Assembly: GCA_023230855.1 (NCBI GenBank)
Contig: JALNWQ010000007.1
Coordinates: 62,001-126,000 of the forward strand
DNA from: Solirubrobacteraceae bacterium
Lineage (GTDB): Bacteria > Actinomycetota > Thermoleophilia > Solirubrobacterales > Solirubrobacteraceae
Reading direction: 5' to 3'
Length of the DNA stretch: 64,000 bases
Position numbers and translations under genes: made by a program. Shown piece by piece: positions 50,235-57,566 of this stretch (position 1 is its first letter; each line of letters begins with the position of its first letter). Below the pieces are notes generated by a model. That model was not told the origin of the DNA, did not search any database, and saw only the letters and a program-made list of their open reading frames with translations.

Positions 50235-51788
50235 ATGACCCCGACCGCCGACGCCGAGTTCGAGCACCGCTACGCCGCGGTGCGCGGCCGTGACCGGCGG
50301 TTCGACGGTCGGTTCTTCACCGCGGTGACGTCGACCGGCATCTACTGTCGGCCGTCCTGCCCCGCCCGCACCCCGCTACGCCGCAACGTCCGGTTCTACG
50401 TCACCGCCGCCGCGGCGCAGCAGGCCGGGTTCCGGGCGTGCCGCCGTTGCCGGCCCGAGGCCGTGCCGGGGGCGCCGGAGTGGGACGTCGGCGGCGACGT
50501 CGCCGCCCGGGCGATGCGCCTCATCGCCGACGGCGAGGTCGACCGCGGCGGGGTGCCCGGCCTGGCGTCGCGCCTGGGGTACTCGGAGCGGCAGCTGCGG
50601 CGGATCCTCGTCGAGCGGCTCGGCGCGGGACCGACGGCGCTCGCGCGGGCCCAGCGGGCACGGACCGCCGCGCTCCTCCTCGAATCGACGACGATGCCGC
50701 TCGCGGACGTCGCGTGCGCCGCCGGGTTCGGCAGCGCGCGCCAGCTCGACGCCACCGTCCGCGACACGTTCGGGACGAGCCCCGGCGGGCTGCGACGCGC
50801 TGCCGGCGCGGGTGCCGCGACGCCCGGCACCGTGACCGTGCGCCTGGCGCACCGCACGCCGCTGGCGTCCGGCCCGTTGCTCCGTCACCTCGCCGATCGG
50901 GCGGTCGACGGCCTCGAGCGCACGACCGCGGACGGGGCGTACCGGCGGAGCCTCGCCCTGCCTCACGGACCCGGCGTGTGCGACCTGCGTCCGGGCGCGA
51001 CCGCGGTGACCTGCACGTTGCGCCTGACCGACCTGCGCGACCTCGCCGCCGCCGTCGCCCGCTGCCGCCGGCTGCTCGACCTCGACGCCGACCCCGTCGC
51101 GGTCGACGGGCACCTGGCCGCCGATCCGGTGCTGCGGCCCCTGGTCGGAGCCACTCCCGGCCTGCGGACGCCCGGCACGGTGTGCGGGTTCGAGGCGTCG
51201 CTGCGCGCGACGATCGGCCAGCAGGTGTCGGTCGCCGCCGCGCGGACGGTCCTCGCGCAGCTCGTCGGGCGGTACGGGACCCCGGCGCCCGACGCGGCGG
51301 ATCCCGACGACGCCGGCCACGTCGACGGCGAGGCCGGGCGTCGGCCGCTGCGGCTCCTGCCCTCCCCCGCGGTCGTGGCCGAGCTGCCGGACGACGCGCT
51401 GCCGATGCCTCGGTCGCGGGCGGCAGCGGTGCGCGCCCTCGCAACCGCGGTCGCGTCGGGCGACCTCGACCTGAACGGAGGAGCCCCGCCCGACGAGGTG
51501 CGCGCCAGGCTCCTCGCGTTGCCGGGCATCGGCCCGTGGACGGCGTCGTACGTCGCGATGCGCGCGCTCGGCGACCCGGACGTCCTTCCGGCGGGCGACC
51601 TCGGCGTGCGGCGCGCCGCGGCCGCGCTCGGCCTGCCCGGCGACGCCCGGCGCCTGACGGCCCACGGGGCGGCCTGGGCGCCGTGGCGCTCCTACGCGGC
51701 CCAGCACCTGTGGACCGCCGACGCGGCCGCGAGCCCGGCGAGCCGTACGTCCCCTTCCGTCGTTCCCACCCCGGAGGCCCCCAGATGA
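50235..51788 (+). CDS. Ada-AlkA fusion: methylphosphotriester sensor and 3-methyladenine glycosylase
   Basis: A 517-residue DNA-repair regulator-enzyme. The N-terminal AdaA domain has the zinc/acceptor cysteines IYCRPSC (about residue 37) and ACRRCRPEA; an AraC-type HTH follows (LASRLGYSERQLRRILVERLGAGP; DVACAAGFGSARQLDATVRDTFGTSPGG). The C-terminal AlkA domain has the helix-hairpin-helix LPGIGPWTASYVAMRALGDPDVLPAGDLGVRRA with catalytic Asp near residue 454. It senses methylated phosphates, activates adaptive-response genes, and excises alkylated bases. ATG 50235 has CACGAT 7 nt upstream. The stop overlaps the next gene start. Confidence 0.93.
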   Translation: MTPTADAEFEHRYAAVRGRDRRFDGRFFTAVTSTGIYCRPSCPARTPLRRNVRFYVTAAAAQQAGFRACRRCRPEAVPGAPEWDVGGDVAARAMRLIADGEVDRGGVPGLASRLGYSERQLRRILVERLGAGPTALARAQRARTAALLLESTTMPLADVACAAGFGSARQLDATVRDTFGTSPGGLRRAAGAGAATPGTVTVRLAHRTPLASGPLLRHLADRAVDGLERTTADGAYRRSLALPHGPGVCDLRPGATAVTCTLRLTDLRDLAAAVARCRRLLDLDADPVAVDGHLAADPVLRPLVGATPGLRTPGTVCGFEASLRATIGQQVSVAAARTVLAQLVGRYGTPAPDAADPDDAGHVDGEAGRRPLRLLPSPAVVAELPDDALPMPRSRAAAVRALATAVASGDLDLNGGAPPDEVRARLLALPGIGPWTASYVAMRALGDPDVLPAGDLGVRRAAAALGLPGDARRLTAHGAAWAPWRSYAAQHLWTADAAASPASRTSPSVVPTPEAPR

Positions 51789-52333
51789 CCCCGTTGTACC
51801 GCGCGACCGTCCCCACCCCCGCCGGGCCCCTGACCGTCCTGGCCGACGCCGACGGGGCGGTGCGCGCCAGCGGGTTCACCACCGACACCGACCTGCTCGT
51901 CGCGCTCCTCCCGCCCGGGCGCTCGTCCGCCGACGGCGCGCCGACGATCCACGACGACGCGCCGGGCGGGCCGACGACGACGGCGGTCCGGGCGGTCGAG
52001 GCGTACCTCGCCGGCGACCTCGGCGCGCTCGACGACGTGCCGGTGGTGCAGGACGCCGACCCGACGCGGCCGGTGGCCCGGATGCGGGCGCGGCTGCGAC
52101 GGGTGCCGGCCGGCGAGACCCGGACCTATGCGGCGCTGGCGGCCGAGGCCGGGTCCCCCAACGCGTCGCGGGCCGCCGGGCAGGCGTGCTCGCGCAACCG
52201 CGTGGCGCCGTTCGTCCCCGGCCACCGGGTGCTGCCGACCGGCGGCGGGCTCGGGGGCTACCGCTGGGGCGTCGACGTCAAGCGGGCCCTGCTGGCGTTC
52301 GAGGCCGAGCGCGCCGCGTCCGCGTCGGCCTGA
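51785..52333 (+). CDS. Alkyltransferase-like protein (MGMT homologue lacking catalytic Cys)
   Basis: A 182-residue homologue of O6-methylguanine-DNA methyltransferase (Ogt). The active-site block normally PCHRV reads PGHRV: codon 146 (52220-52222) is GGC, Gly, not Cys. The rest of the DNA-binding core is intact: AGETRTYAALAAEAGSPNASRAAGQACSRN, and LPTGGGLGGYRWGVDVKRALLAFE. Such alkyltransferase-like proteins bind O6-alkylguanine and flag it for nucleotide-excision repair instead of repairing it. ATG 51785 overlaps the Ada-AlkA stop, with GGAGG 7 nt before. Its 3' end overlaps the convergent flavoprotein gene by 56 nt. Confidence 0.88.
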   Translation: MTPLYRATVPTPAGPLTVLADADGAVRASGFTTDTDLLVALLPPGRSSADGAPTIHDDAPGGPTTTAVRAVEAYLAGDLGALDDVPVVQDADPTRPVARMRARLRRVPAGETRTYAALAAEAGSPNASRAAGQACSRNRVAPFVPGHRVLPTGGGLGGYRWGVDVKRALLAFEAERAASASA

Positions 52334-53732
52334 GCACCCGCCGCCGCTCCCGGGCGTCGCGGGCCGCCGTCGCCAGCTCGTCGGCGACGCTCGCGAGCAC
52401 CGGGCGTCGCGGCGTGCCCGGCCGCGCGACCATCCGGGCGAGCAGTCGCAGCGCACGACCGGGTCCGACGACGCTCGACGGCGTCCGCGAGCGCGAGAAG
52501 ACGTCGAGCATCGCCCGGGCCAGCGTGGCGTCGCGCTCCGCCGCCCGGTACAGCTCGACCTCGAGCGGGCTCATCGCCCGACCGCGGGCCAGGCCGTTCG
52601 TCCACTGGAACACCTCGAGGCAGTCGCGCTCGCGTCCCCGCTCCCACCGGGCGACGGCGGCGTCCAGCGCCGCCGGGTCGTCGAGCGCCGGCGCGGCCGC
52701 CTCGCCGAGCAGCCGGCCGTAGCGCAGCGCGTCGCGGATGCCCTGGGCGGTGACCGGGTCCTTGAAGTGCCCGGCGTCGCCGGCGAGCGCCCACCCGGGA
52801 CCGGAGGAGTGGCGGAAGTACGACGCGATGTCGGTCGCCGAGCGGACCGGCGTGATCCGCTCGGCGCCGGTCAGCCGCTCCGCCAGGCCCGGGATCGACG
52901 CGACCGTCGCCTCGTACGCCGCCGCGACGTCGCCGCGGAACGCGTCGCGTCGGGTCATCGGCGGTTGGACGAGGACGAGGGTCCGGTCGCCGTCGCACGG
53001 GAACGCGGTCCCGAGCTCGCGACCCTCGCGCCACTGCGCGGCGACGTGGCGCCACTCGGGATGCGGATCGCTCCAGTATGCGTAGAAGCAGGCCCGTCCG
53101 CTCGGGGCGTCGCGGTACGGGACGTCCGCCCCGACGCTCCGTGCGACGGTGCTGCGTCGGCCGTCGGCCCCGACGACGAGCGCGGCGCGAACGGTCCCCT
53201 CGCCACCGTCGCGGTCGCGCCACCGGACGCCGACGGCGCGTCCGTCGTCGTCCCGCATAACGTCGGTCGCCCGCACCCCGTCGCGGACCTCGGCCCCCGC
53301 GTCGCGAGCCGTCTCGACGAGCGCCGCGTCGAGCCCGGTCCGGCGGACGCACATGCCGTGGTCGATCCCGTCGACCGGGGTGTAGCCACCGCGGACCGCG
53401 ACGTCCCCCGCACCGGCGTAGGCGACCGGCAACGGCGGCGCCCCGAGCGCCCGCACGCGGTCGAGCGCCCCCAGGGCCCGCAGCTCGGCGAGGCCCGCGG
53501 GCCACAGCAGATGGGTCGACAGGGTGTCGGCGGGGAACCGCGCGACGTCGAGCGCCACCACCCGACGTCCGGCCCGGGCCAGCGCGATCGCCGTCGCCGA
53601 GCCGGCGCAGCGCGCGCCGACGACGACGACGTCGACCGTCTCGGACGGCCCGGTCGTCGCGGTCGCACGCCCGACGGACGCCCCCGGACGAGCGGCGTCG
53701 GCCGCCCGTCCGGGCGGGATGGTGGTGGCCAC
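52278..53732 (-). CDS. FAD-dependent oxidoreductase (geranylgeranyl reductase/PHBH-like)
   Basis: A 484-residue group A flavoprotein. The FAD motif is VDVVVVGARCAGSATAIALARAG (about residue 33), with the NAD(P)-linked VVGADGRRSTVARSVGA and the second FAD motif WALAGDAGHFKDPVTAQGIRDALR. Family members hydroxylate aromatics or saturate isoprenoid chains. The C-terminal 50 residues are Arg-rich and their coding sequence overlaps the opposite gene. GTG 53732 start. Substrate unknown; it follows the Tat-exported amine oxidase-like gene on the same strand after 31 bp. Confidence 0.85.
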   Translation of the reverse strand: MATTIPPGRAADAARPGASVGRATATTGPSETVDVVVVGARCAGSATAIALARAGRRVVALDVARFPADTLSTHLLWPAGLAELRALGALDRVRALGAPPLPVAYAGAGDVAVRGGYTPVDGIDHGMCVRRTGLDAALVETARDAGAEVRDGVRATDVMRDDDGRAVGVRWRDRDGGEGTVRAALVVGADGRRSTVARSVGADVPYRDAPSGRACFYAYWSDPHPEWRHVAAQWREGRELGTAFPCDGDRTLVLVQPPMTRRDAFRGDVAAAYEATVASIPGLAERLTGAERITPVRSATDIASYFRHSSGPGWALAGDAGHFKDPVTAQGIRDALRYGRLLGEAAAPALDDPAALDAAVARWERGRERDCLEVFQWTNGLARGRAMSPLEVELYRAAERDATLARAMLDVFSRSRTPSSVVGPGRALRLLARMVARPGTPRRPVLASVADELATAARDARERRRVLRPTRTRRARPRTPAGPA

Positions 53733-53763
53733 GTGGGTGCTCGCGCGCTCGGGCGTCGGTCGC

Positions 53764-55578
53764 TCAGAGGTCGAGCAGGTTCTTCTGCCCGGCGGCGTAG
53801 AGCGTCGCGTCGATCGCCTTGAGCGCCTCGAACTCCGGCGCGCGGTACAGCTGGTACATGCGGCACCGCTCGGCGTTGCTGTCGGAGGCGTCGAGCAGCG
53901 CGTTGACGGCGGCGCGCGCCGACTCGTTCGCGCCCTCCATCGTCGCCAGGTCGACGTTCGTCTGCACGTAGTCGCCGGACAGGAAGAGGTTGGGGATCGC
54001 CGTGCGGGCCTTGGGGCGCTTGACCCACGATCCGGCGGTGTTGACGAGCAGCGGCGTGACGTTGCGGTTGCGCCCCCGCTTGGCGCTCCAGACGATCCCC
54101 GGGTCGAGGAACCACGAGTGGACGATGTCGTCGGGCAGCTGGGCTCCGGCGGTGTCGTGGCGCTTGATCTGCGCCCACACCTCGGCCGCGACCTGCTGCG
54201 GGTCGCACTCCTTGGCGGGCTTGCCGTACAGCACGCCCTTCGCGTCCCAGTTGGAGATGTCGATCGAGAGGCAGTCGACGACCGTCCCGTCGCCGTAGTC
54301 GCGCTTGAAGTCGCGGTCCTCCCAGAACTGCCCCTGGGTGAGCGCGGTGAGCGCCCACGGCGAGTCGATGAACGTCATGTGGCCGTGGGCGAGGTCGACC
54401 GGCCGCTTGAGGAAGTACTGGATCCCGACCATCCAGTCGGGCTCGAGCGCGTGCATCCCCTCCAGGCTCGGGTCGGCGGCGAGCACCGCGGGCGACAGGA
54501 GCTTCACCGCGCGCTCGACCGGCACCGCCAGGACGAACCAGTCGGCGTCGATCCGGTAGCGGTCGCGCTTGGCGTCGTGGGCCTGGGCGGACACGATCCG
54601 GCCGCCCTCGACGTCGAGCGCGTCGACCGCCTGCCCGACGACGAACTTCACGCCGAGCGACTCGAGGTGCACGACCCACGGGTCGATCCACGCCTCGTTC
54701 GTCGGCAGGTCGAGCACGCGGTCCAGCGCGCCGTCGTTGCCGCGCTGCATGGCGTTGAAGAGGAACGCCTCGGCCATGTTCGCGATCGTGCGGGCGCTGG
54801 CGACGGTCTCCTTCGCCGCGACGACGCTGCGGGTCATCCCGGCGGCGACGACGGTCTTGTAGTCCTGCGACATGCCGTCGGCCTTGACGTAGTCCCACCA
54901 CGACACGCCGTCCCACTGGCCGTAGCGTCGGTCGTCGCAGCTCGTCATGAACACGAGGATCCGGGTGACGAAGTACGCCAGCTCGTGGACGGGCACCCCG
55001 CGACCCGACAGCCAGTCGGTGAGCTGCCGGCGCAGCCCGTCGATCGTGAGCAGCCCGACCGGGTCGGGGATGAGGCCGAAGATCCCCTGGTCGGCCCGGC
55101 CGTCGGAACGCAGGAACTTGCCGCCGGTCGCGGCGACGAGGTTGCCGCCGACGCCGTCGGAGTTGCCCGGGAACGGGATCCGCCGCATCGTGTCGGGGAC
55201 GTGGTGGTAGAAGCCGGGGAAGAACCGGAACCCGTGCTCGCCGGGCAGGTCGCGTCGGCCGTCGCGACCGGTGCCCGCGACCGGGATGCTGCGGGCCTTG
55301 CCGCCCAGCGCGTTGCGCTCGTAGACGGTGACGTCGAACCCGCGCTCGACGAGCTCGTGGGCGGCCGTCAGCCCGGCCATGCCTCCGCCGAGCACCGCGA
55401 CGCGACGCCCGTCGCCCCCGGAGCGCTGGGCGCGCGCCGGGACGGCCATGAGGCTCGACGCCGCCGCGGCCCCCAGGCCGAGCGCCCCGGCGTCGCGGAC
55501 GAACCGGCGACGCGTCGTGCTGCGTGGTCCGGACGGCGTCGCCGCGCGACCGGTGTCGGATCCCCCCGTGGTGCCCAT
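53764..55578 (-). CDS. Tat-exported FAD amine oxidase/phytoene desaturase-like protein
   Basis: A 604-residue flavoprotein. A twin-arginine leader TTRRRFVRDAGALGLGAAAASSLMA ends at ARAQ (about residue 51), followed by the FAD motif VAVLGGGMAGLTAAHELVERG and ERNALGGKARS. It has GEHGFRFFPGFYHHVPDTMRRIP and a C-terminal LFLSGDYVQTNVDLATMEGANESARAAVNAL typical of carotenoid/amine oxidase-fold enzymes. It may act on an isoprenoid or polyamine outside the membrane. It is divergent from a TetR regulator with a palindromic operator between them, so it is probably the regulated gene. Confidence 0.87.
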   Translation of the reverse strand: MGTTGGSDTGRAATPSGPRSTTRRRFVRDAGALGLGAAAASSLMAVPARAQRSGGDGRRVAVLGGGMAGLTAAHELVERGFDVTVYERNALGGKARSIPVAGTGRDGRRDLPGEHGFRFFPGFYHHVPDTMRRIPFPGNSDGVGGNLVAATGGKFLRSDGRADQGIFGLIPDPVGLLTIDGLRRQLTDWLSGRGVPVHELAYFVTRILVFMTSCDDRRYGQWDGVSWWDYVKADGMSQDYKTVVAAGMTRSVVAAKETVASARTIANMAEAFLFNAMQRGNDGALDRVLDLPTNEAWIDPWVVHLESLGVKFVVGQAVDALDVEGGRIVSAQAHDAKRDRYRIDADWFVLAVPVERAVKLLSPAVLAADPSLEGMHALEPDWMVGIQYFLKRPVDLAHGHMTFIDSPWALTALTQGQFWEDRDFKRDYGDGTVVDCLSIDISNWDAKGVLYGKPAKECDPQQVAAEVWAQIKRHDTAGAQLPDDIVHSWFLDPGIVWSAKRGRNRNVTPLLVNTAGSWVKRPKARTAIPNLFLSGDYVQTNVDLATMEGANESARAAVNALLDASDSNAERCRMYQLYRAPEFEALKAIDATLYAAGQKNLLDL

Positions 55579-55610
55579 GCTCCCTCTCCCTCCGCTGGCG
55601 GGCCGACGCT

Positions 55611-55630
55611 AACCGACACGAGTGTCGGTT
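55611..55630. promoter_or_regulatory. Perfect palindromic TetR operator
   Basis: AACCGACACGAGTGTCGGTT has 9-bp perfect arms around a GA centre. It lies between the divergent flavoprotein (ATG 55578) and TetR (GTG 55657) genes; the TetR -10 TATGCT (55645-55650) is 14 nt to the right. Confidence 0.8.
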
Positions 55631-55656
55631 GTCAACGCCGGCGGTATGCTCGGCCC

Positions 55657-56358
55657 GTGGCCGTGTCCTCCGACAGCGAGCGGCGCCCCCGACGACGCCT
55701 CTCGGGCGCCGCGCGACGCGAGCGGATCCTCGACGCCGCCCGGTCGACGTTCGCCACGTCCGGGTACGGCGCCACCGGGATGGCCGACGTCGCCGCCGCG
55801 TCCGGCGTCACCCGCGCGGTGCTCTACGACCACTTCGCGTCGCGGAAGGCGCTGTTCCTCGCGGTCGTCGACGCCGACCACGCCGCGTTCATGGCCCACG
55901 TCGCCGCCCGGATCGTCGGCGACGGCACGGCCGAGGAGCGGATGCGGGCGACGATGGCCGCCGTCCTCGGGTTCGCCCGGGCGCACCCGCACGCGTGGCG
56001 GCTGCTGTTCGACGAGACGACCCACGGCGACCCGGACCTGGACGCCAGCTGGCGACGGTTCCGCGAGGACCGCACCGCCGCGGTCGCGGCGCTGCTGGAG
56101 CGCGACGCCGCCGAGGCGGGGATCCCGTTCGACGGCGACCGCGGCCGGATCATCGTCGAGATGCTCATCGGCGCCCTCACCGGCGCGGCGTCGTGGTGGC
56201 ACGAGCACGACGCCACGCCGCAGCACGTGCTGATCGACGCCGGTATCGACCTGCTGTGGACCGGGCTCGGCCGCGGTGGCGACGGCGCCGCGGAGCCCAC
56301 GTCCCCCGCGTCGGACACGTCGGCCCCGGGGACGGGCGCCGCCCCGGACCGCGGCTAG
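55657..56358 (+). CDS. TetR-family transcriptional regulator
   Basis: A 233-residue TetR regulator. The HTH is at about residues 18-65 (RRERILDAARSTFATSGYGATGMADVAAASGVTRAVLYDHFASRKALFLAVVDAD). A Trp/His-containing ligand domain (AWRLLFDETTHGDPDLDASWRRF) follows. It likely represses the divergent Tat-exported flavoprotein and itself through the 20-bp palindrome upstream. GTG 55657 with TATGCT 6 nt upstream. The stop codon shares a CTAG with the stop of the convergent LLM gene. Confidence 0.93.
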   Translation: MAVSSDSERRPRRRLSGAARRERILDAARSTFATSGYGATGMADVAAASGVTRAVLYDHFASRKALFLAVVDADHAAFMAHVAARIVGDGTAEERMRATMAAVLGFARAHPHAWRLLFDETTHGDPDLDASWRRFREDRTAAVAALLERDAAEAGIPFDGDRGRIIVEMLIGALTGAASWWHEHDATPQHVLIDAGIDLLWTGLGRGGDGAAEPTSPASDTSAPGTGAAPDRG

Positions 56359-57362
56359 CCCTCGAGGACGGCCAGCAGGGCCTTCGTCCGGTCCGGGTCG
56401 TCGGTCGGCAGCTGGATAGGGATCCGGGTGGCGATCCCGCCGTAGCGCCGCTGGAGCTCCGTGACGACCTCTTCGGGCGTCCCGACGACCGCCAGGGTCC
56501 GCAGGACCTCGTCGTCGACGATGTCGGGCATGCGCTCCCACGCGCTCTCGCGCGTCATGACGTTGAGCCGCTCCTGCAGGTCGCCCCATCCGTGGAGGTC
56601 GAGCACCGGCCGGTACGCGGGCGTCGACCCGTAGAACGCGATCTGGCGGCGGACCTTGTCGATCGCCGCGTCGAGCTCCTCGTCGGTGTCGCCCATCGCG
56701 ACGAGCCCCGGGGCGGAGAGCCCGAACCCCTCGGCGGGCAGGCCGGCCTTCGCCCGGCCGCGCGCGATCGCCGGCAGCGTCACCTCTCGGACGTAGCGCT
56801 CCGAGTTGAAGGGGTGGCAGAGCATCCCGTCGGCGACCTCGCCCGCCGCCTCGGTCATGAGCGGACCGACGGCCGCGAGGACGATCGGCGGGTTGCCGTG
56901 CGGGTTGGGCCCCGGGTCGAAGAACGGGGTCATGAGCGTGTGGGAGTAGAACTCGCCGCGGAACGCCAGGCGCTCGCCGGTCTCCCACGCCTTCCAGATC
57001 GCCCGCACCGCCAGGACGAACTCGCGCATCCGCGCGGCCGGCTTCGACCACGGCATCGAGTAGCGCTTGGTGATGTGCGGCTTGATCTGCGATCCGAGGC
57101 CCAGCACGAACCGCCCACCGGACAGGAGCTGCACGTCGTTGGCCTGCAGGGCGACGGTCATCGGGTTGCGCGCGAACGCCACGGCGATGCCGGTGACGAG
57201 CTCGATCCGCTCGGTCCGCTCGGCCGCGACCGCGCACGCGAGGAACGGGTCGTTCTGCGTCTCCAGCGCCCACCAGCCGCCGTAGCCCGCGCGCTCGGCG
57301 GCGACCGCGTTGGCGGCGGCGTCGCTCGCGGTGGTGGCGTAGTCGTTCGTGTCGACCTGCAT
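56355..57362 (-). CDS. LLM-class F420-dependent oxidoreductase
   Basis: A 335-residue TIM-barrel oxidoreductase of the TIGR03617-like LLM group (MQVDTNDYATTASDAAANAVAAERAGYGGWWALETQNDPFLA; GGRFVLGLGSQIKPHITKRYSMPWSKPAARMREFV; GFGLSAPGLVAMGDTDEELDAAIDKVRRQIAFYGSTPAYRPVL). It probably uses F420; substrate unknown. ATG 57362 has GAGGGG 5-8 nt upstream. It is convergent with the TetR gene. It is unrelated in detail to the other LLM gene at 40237. Confidence 0.92.
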   Translation of the reverse strand: MQVDTNDYATTASDAAANAVAAERAGYGGWWALETQNDPFLACAVAAERTERIELVTGIAVAFARNPMTVALQANDVQLLSGGRFVLGLGSQIKPHITKRYSMPWSKPAARMREFVLAVRAIWKAWETGERLAFRGEFYSHTLMTPFFDPGPNPHGNPPIVLAAVGPLMTEAAGEVADGMLCHPFNSERYVREVTLPAIARGRAKAGLPAEGFGLSAPGLVAMGDTDEELDAAIDKVRRQIAFYGSTPAYRPVLDLHGWGDLQERLNVMTRESAWERMPDIVDDEVLRTLAVVGTPEEVVTELQRRYGGIATRIPIQLPTDDPDRTKALLAVLEG

Positions 57363-57566
57363 GCGGTCCCCTCGCTCCGGTGCCGGCGGACCCGGACGGT
57401 CCGACCCGGTCGCATCCTGCCAGCCGCGACACGGCCGCGTTGGTGCGATCGGCACGACGTTCGGTCGCGGCATGGGGCCGGCGCCCACCGTCCGCGCGTC
57501 GTGGACGACCGCCCTGCCGCGTCCCGGGATCCCGACGGCCCCGGTCCACCGCCGGGCGGCCCCGGA

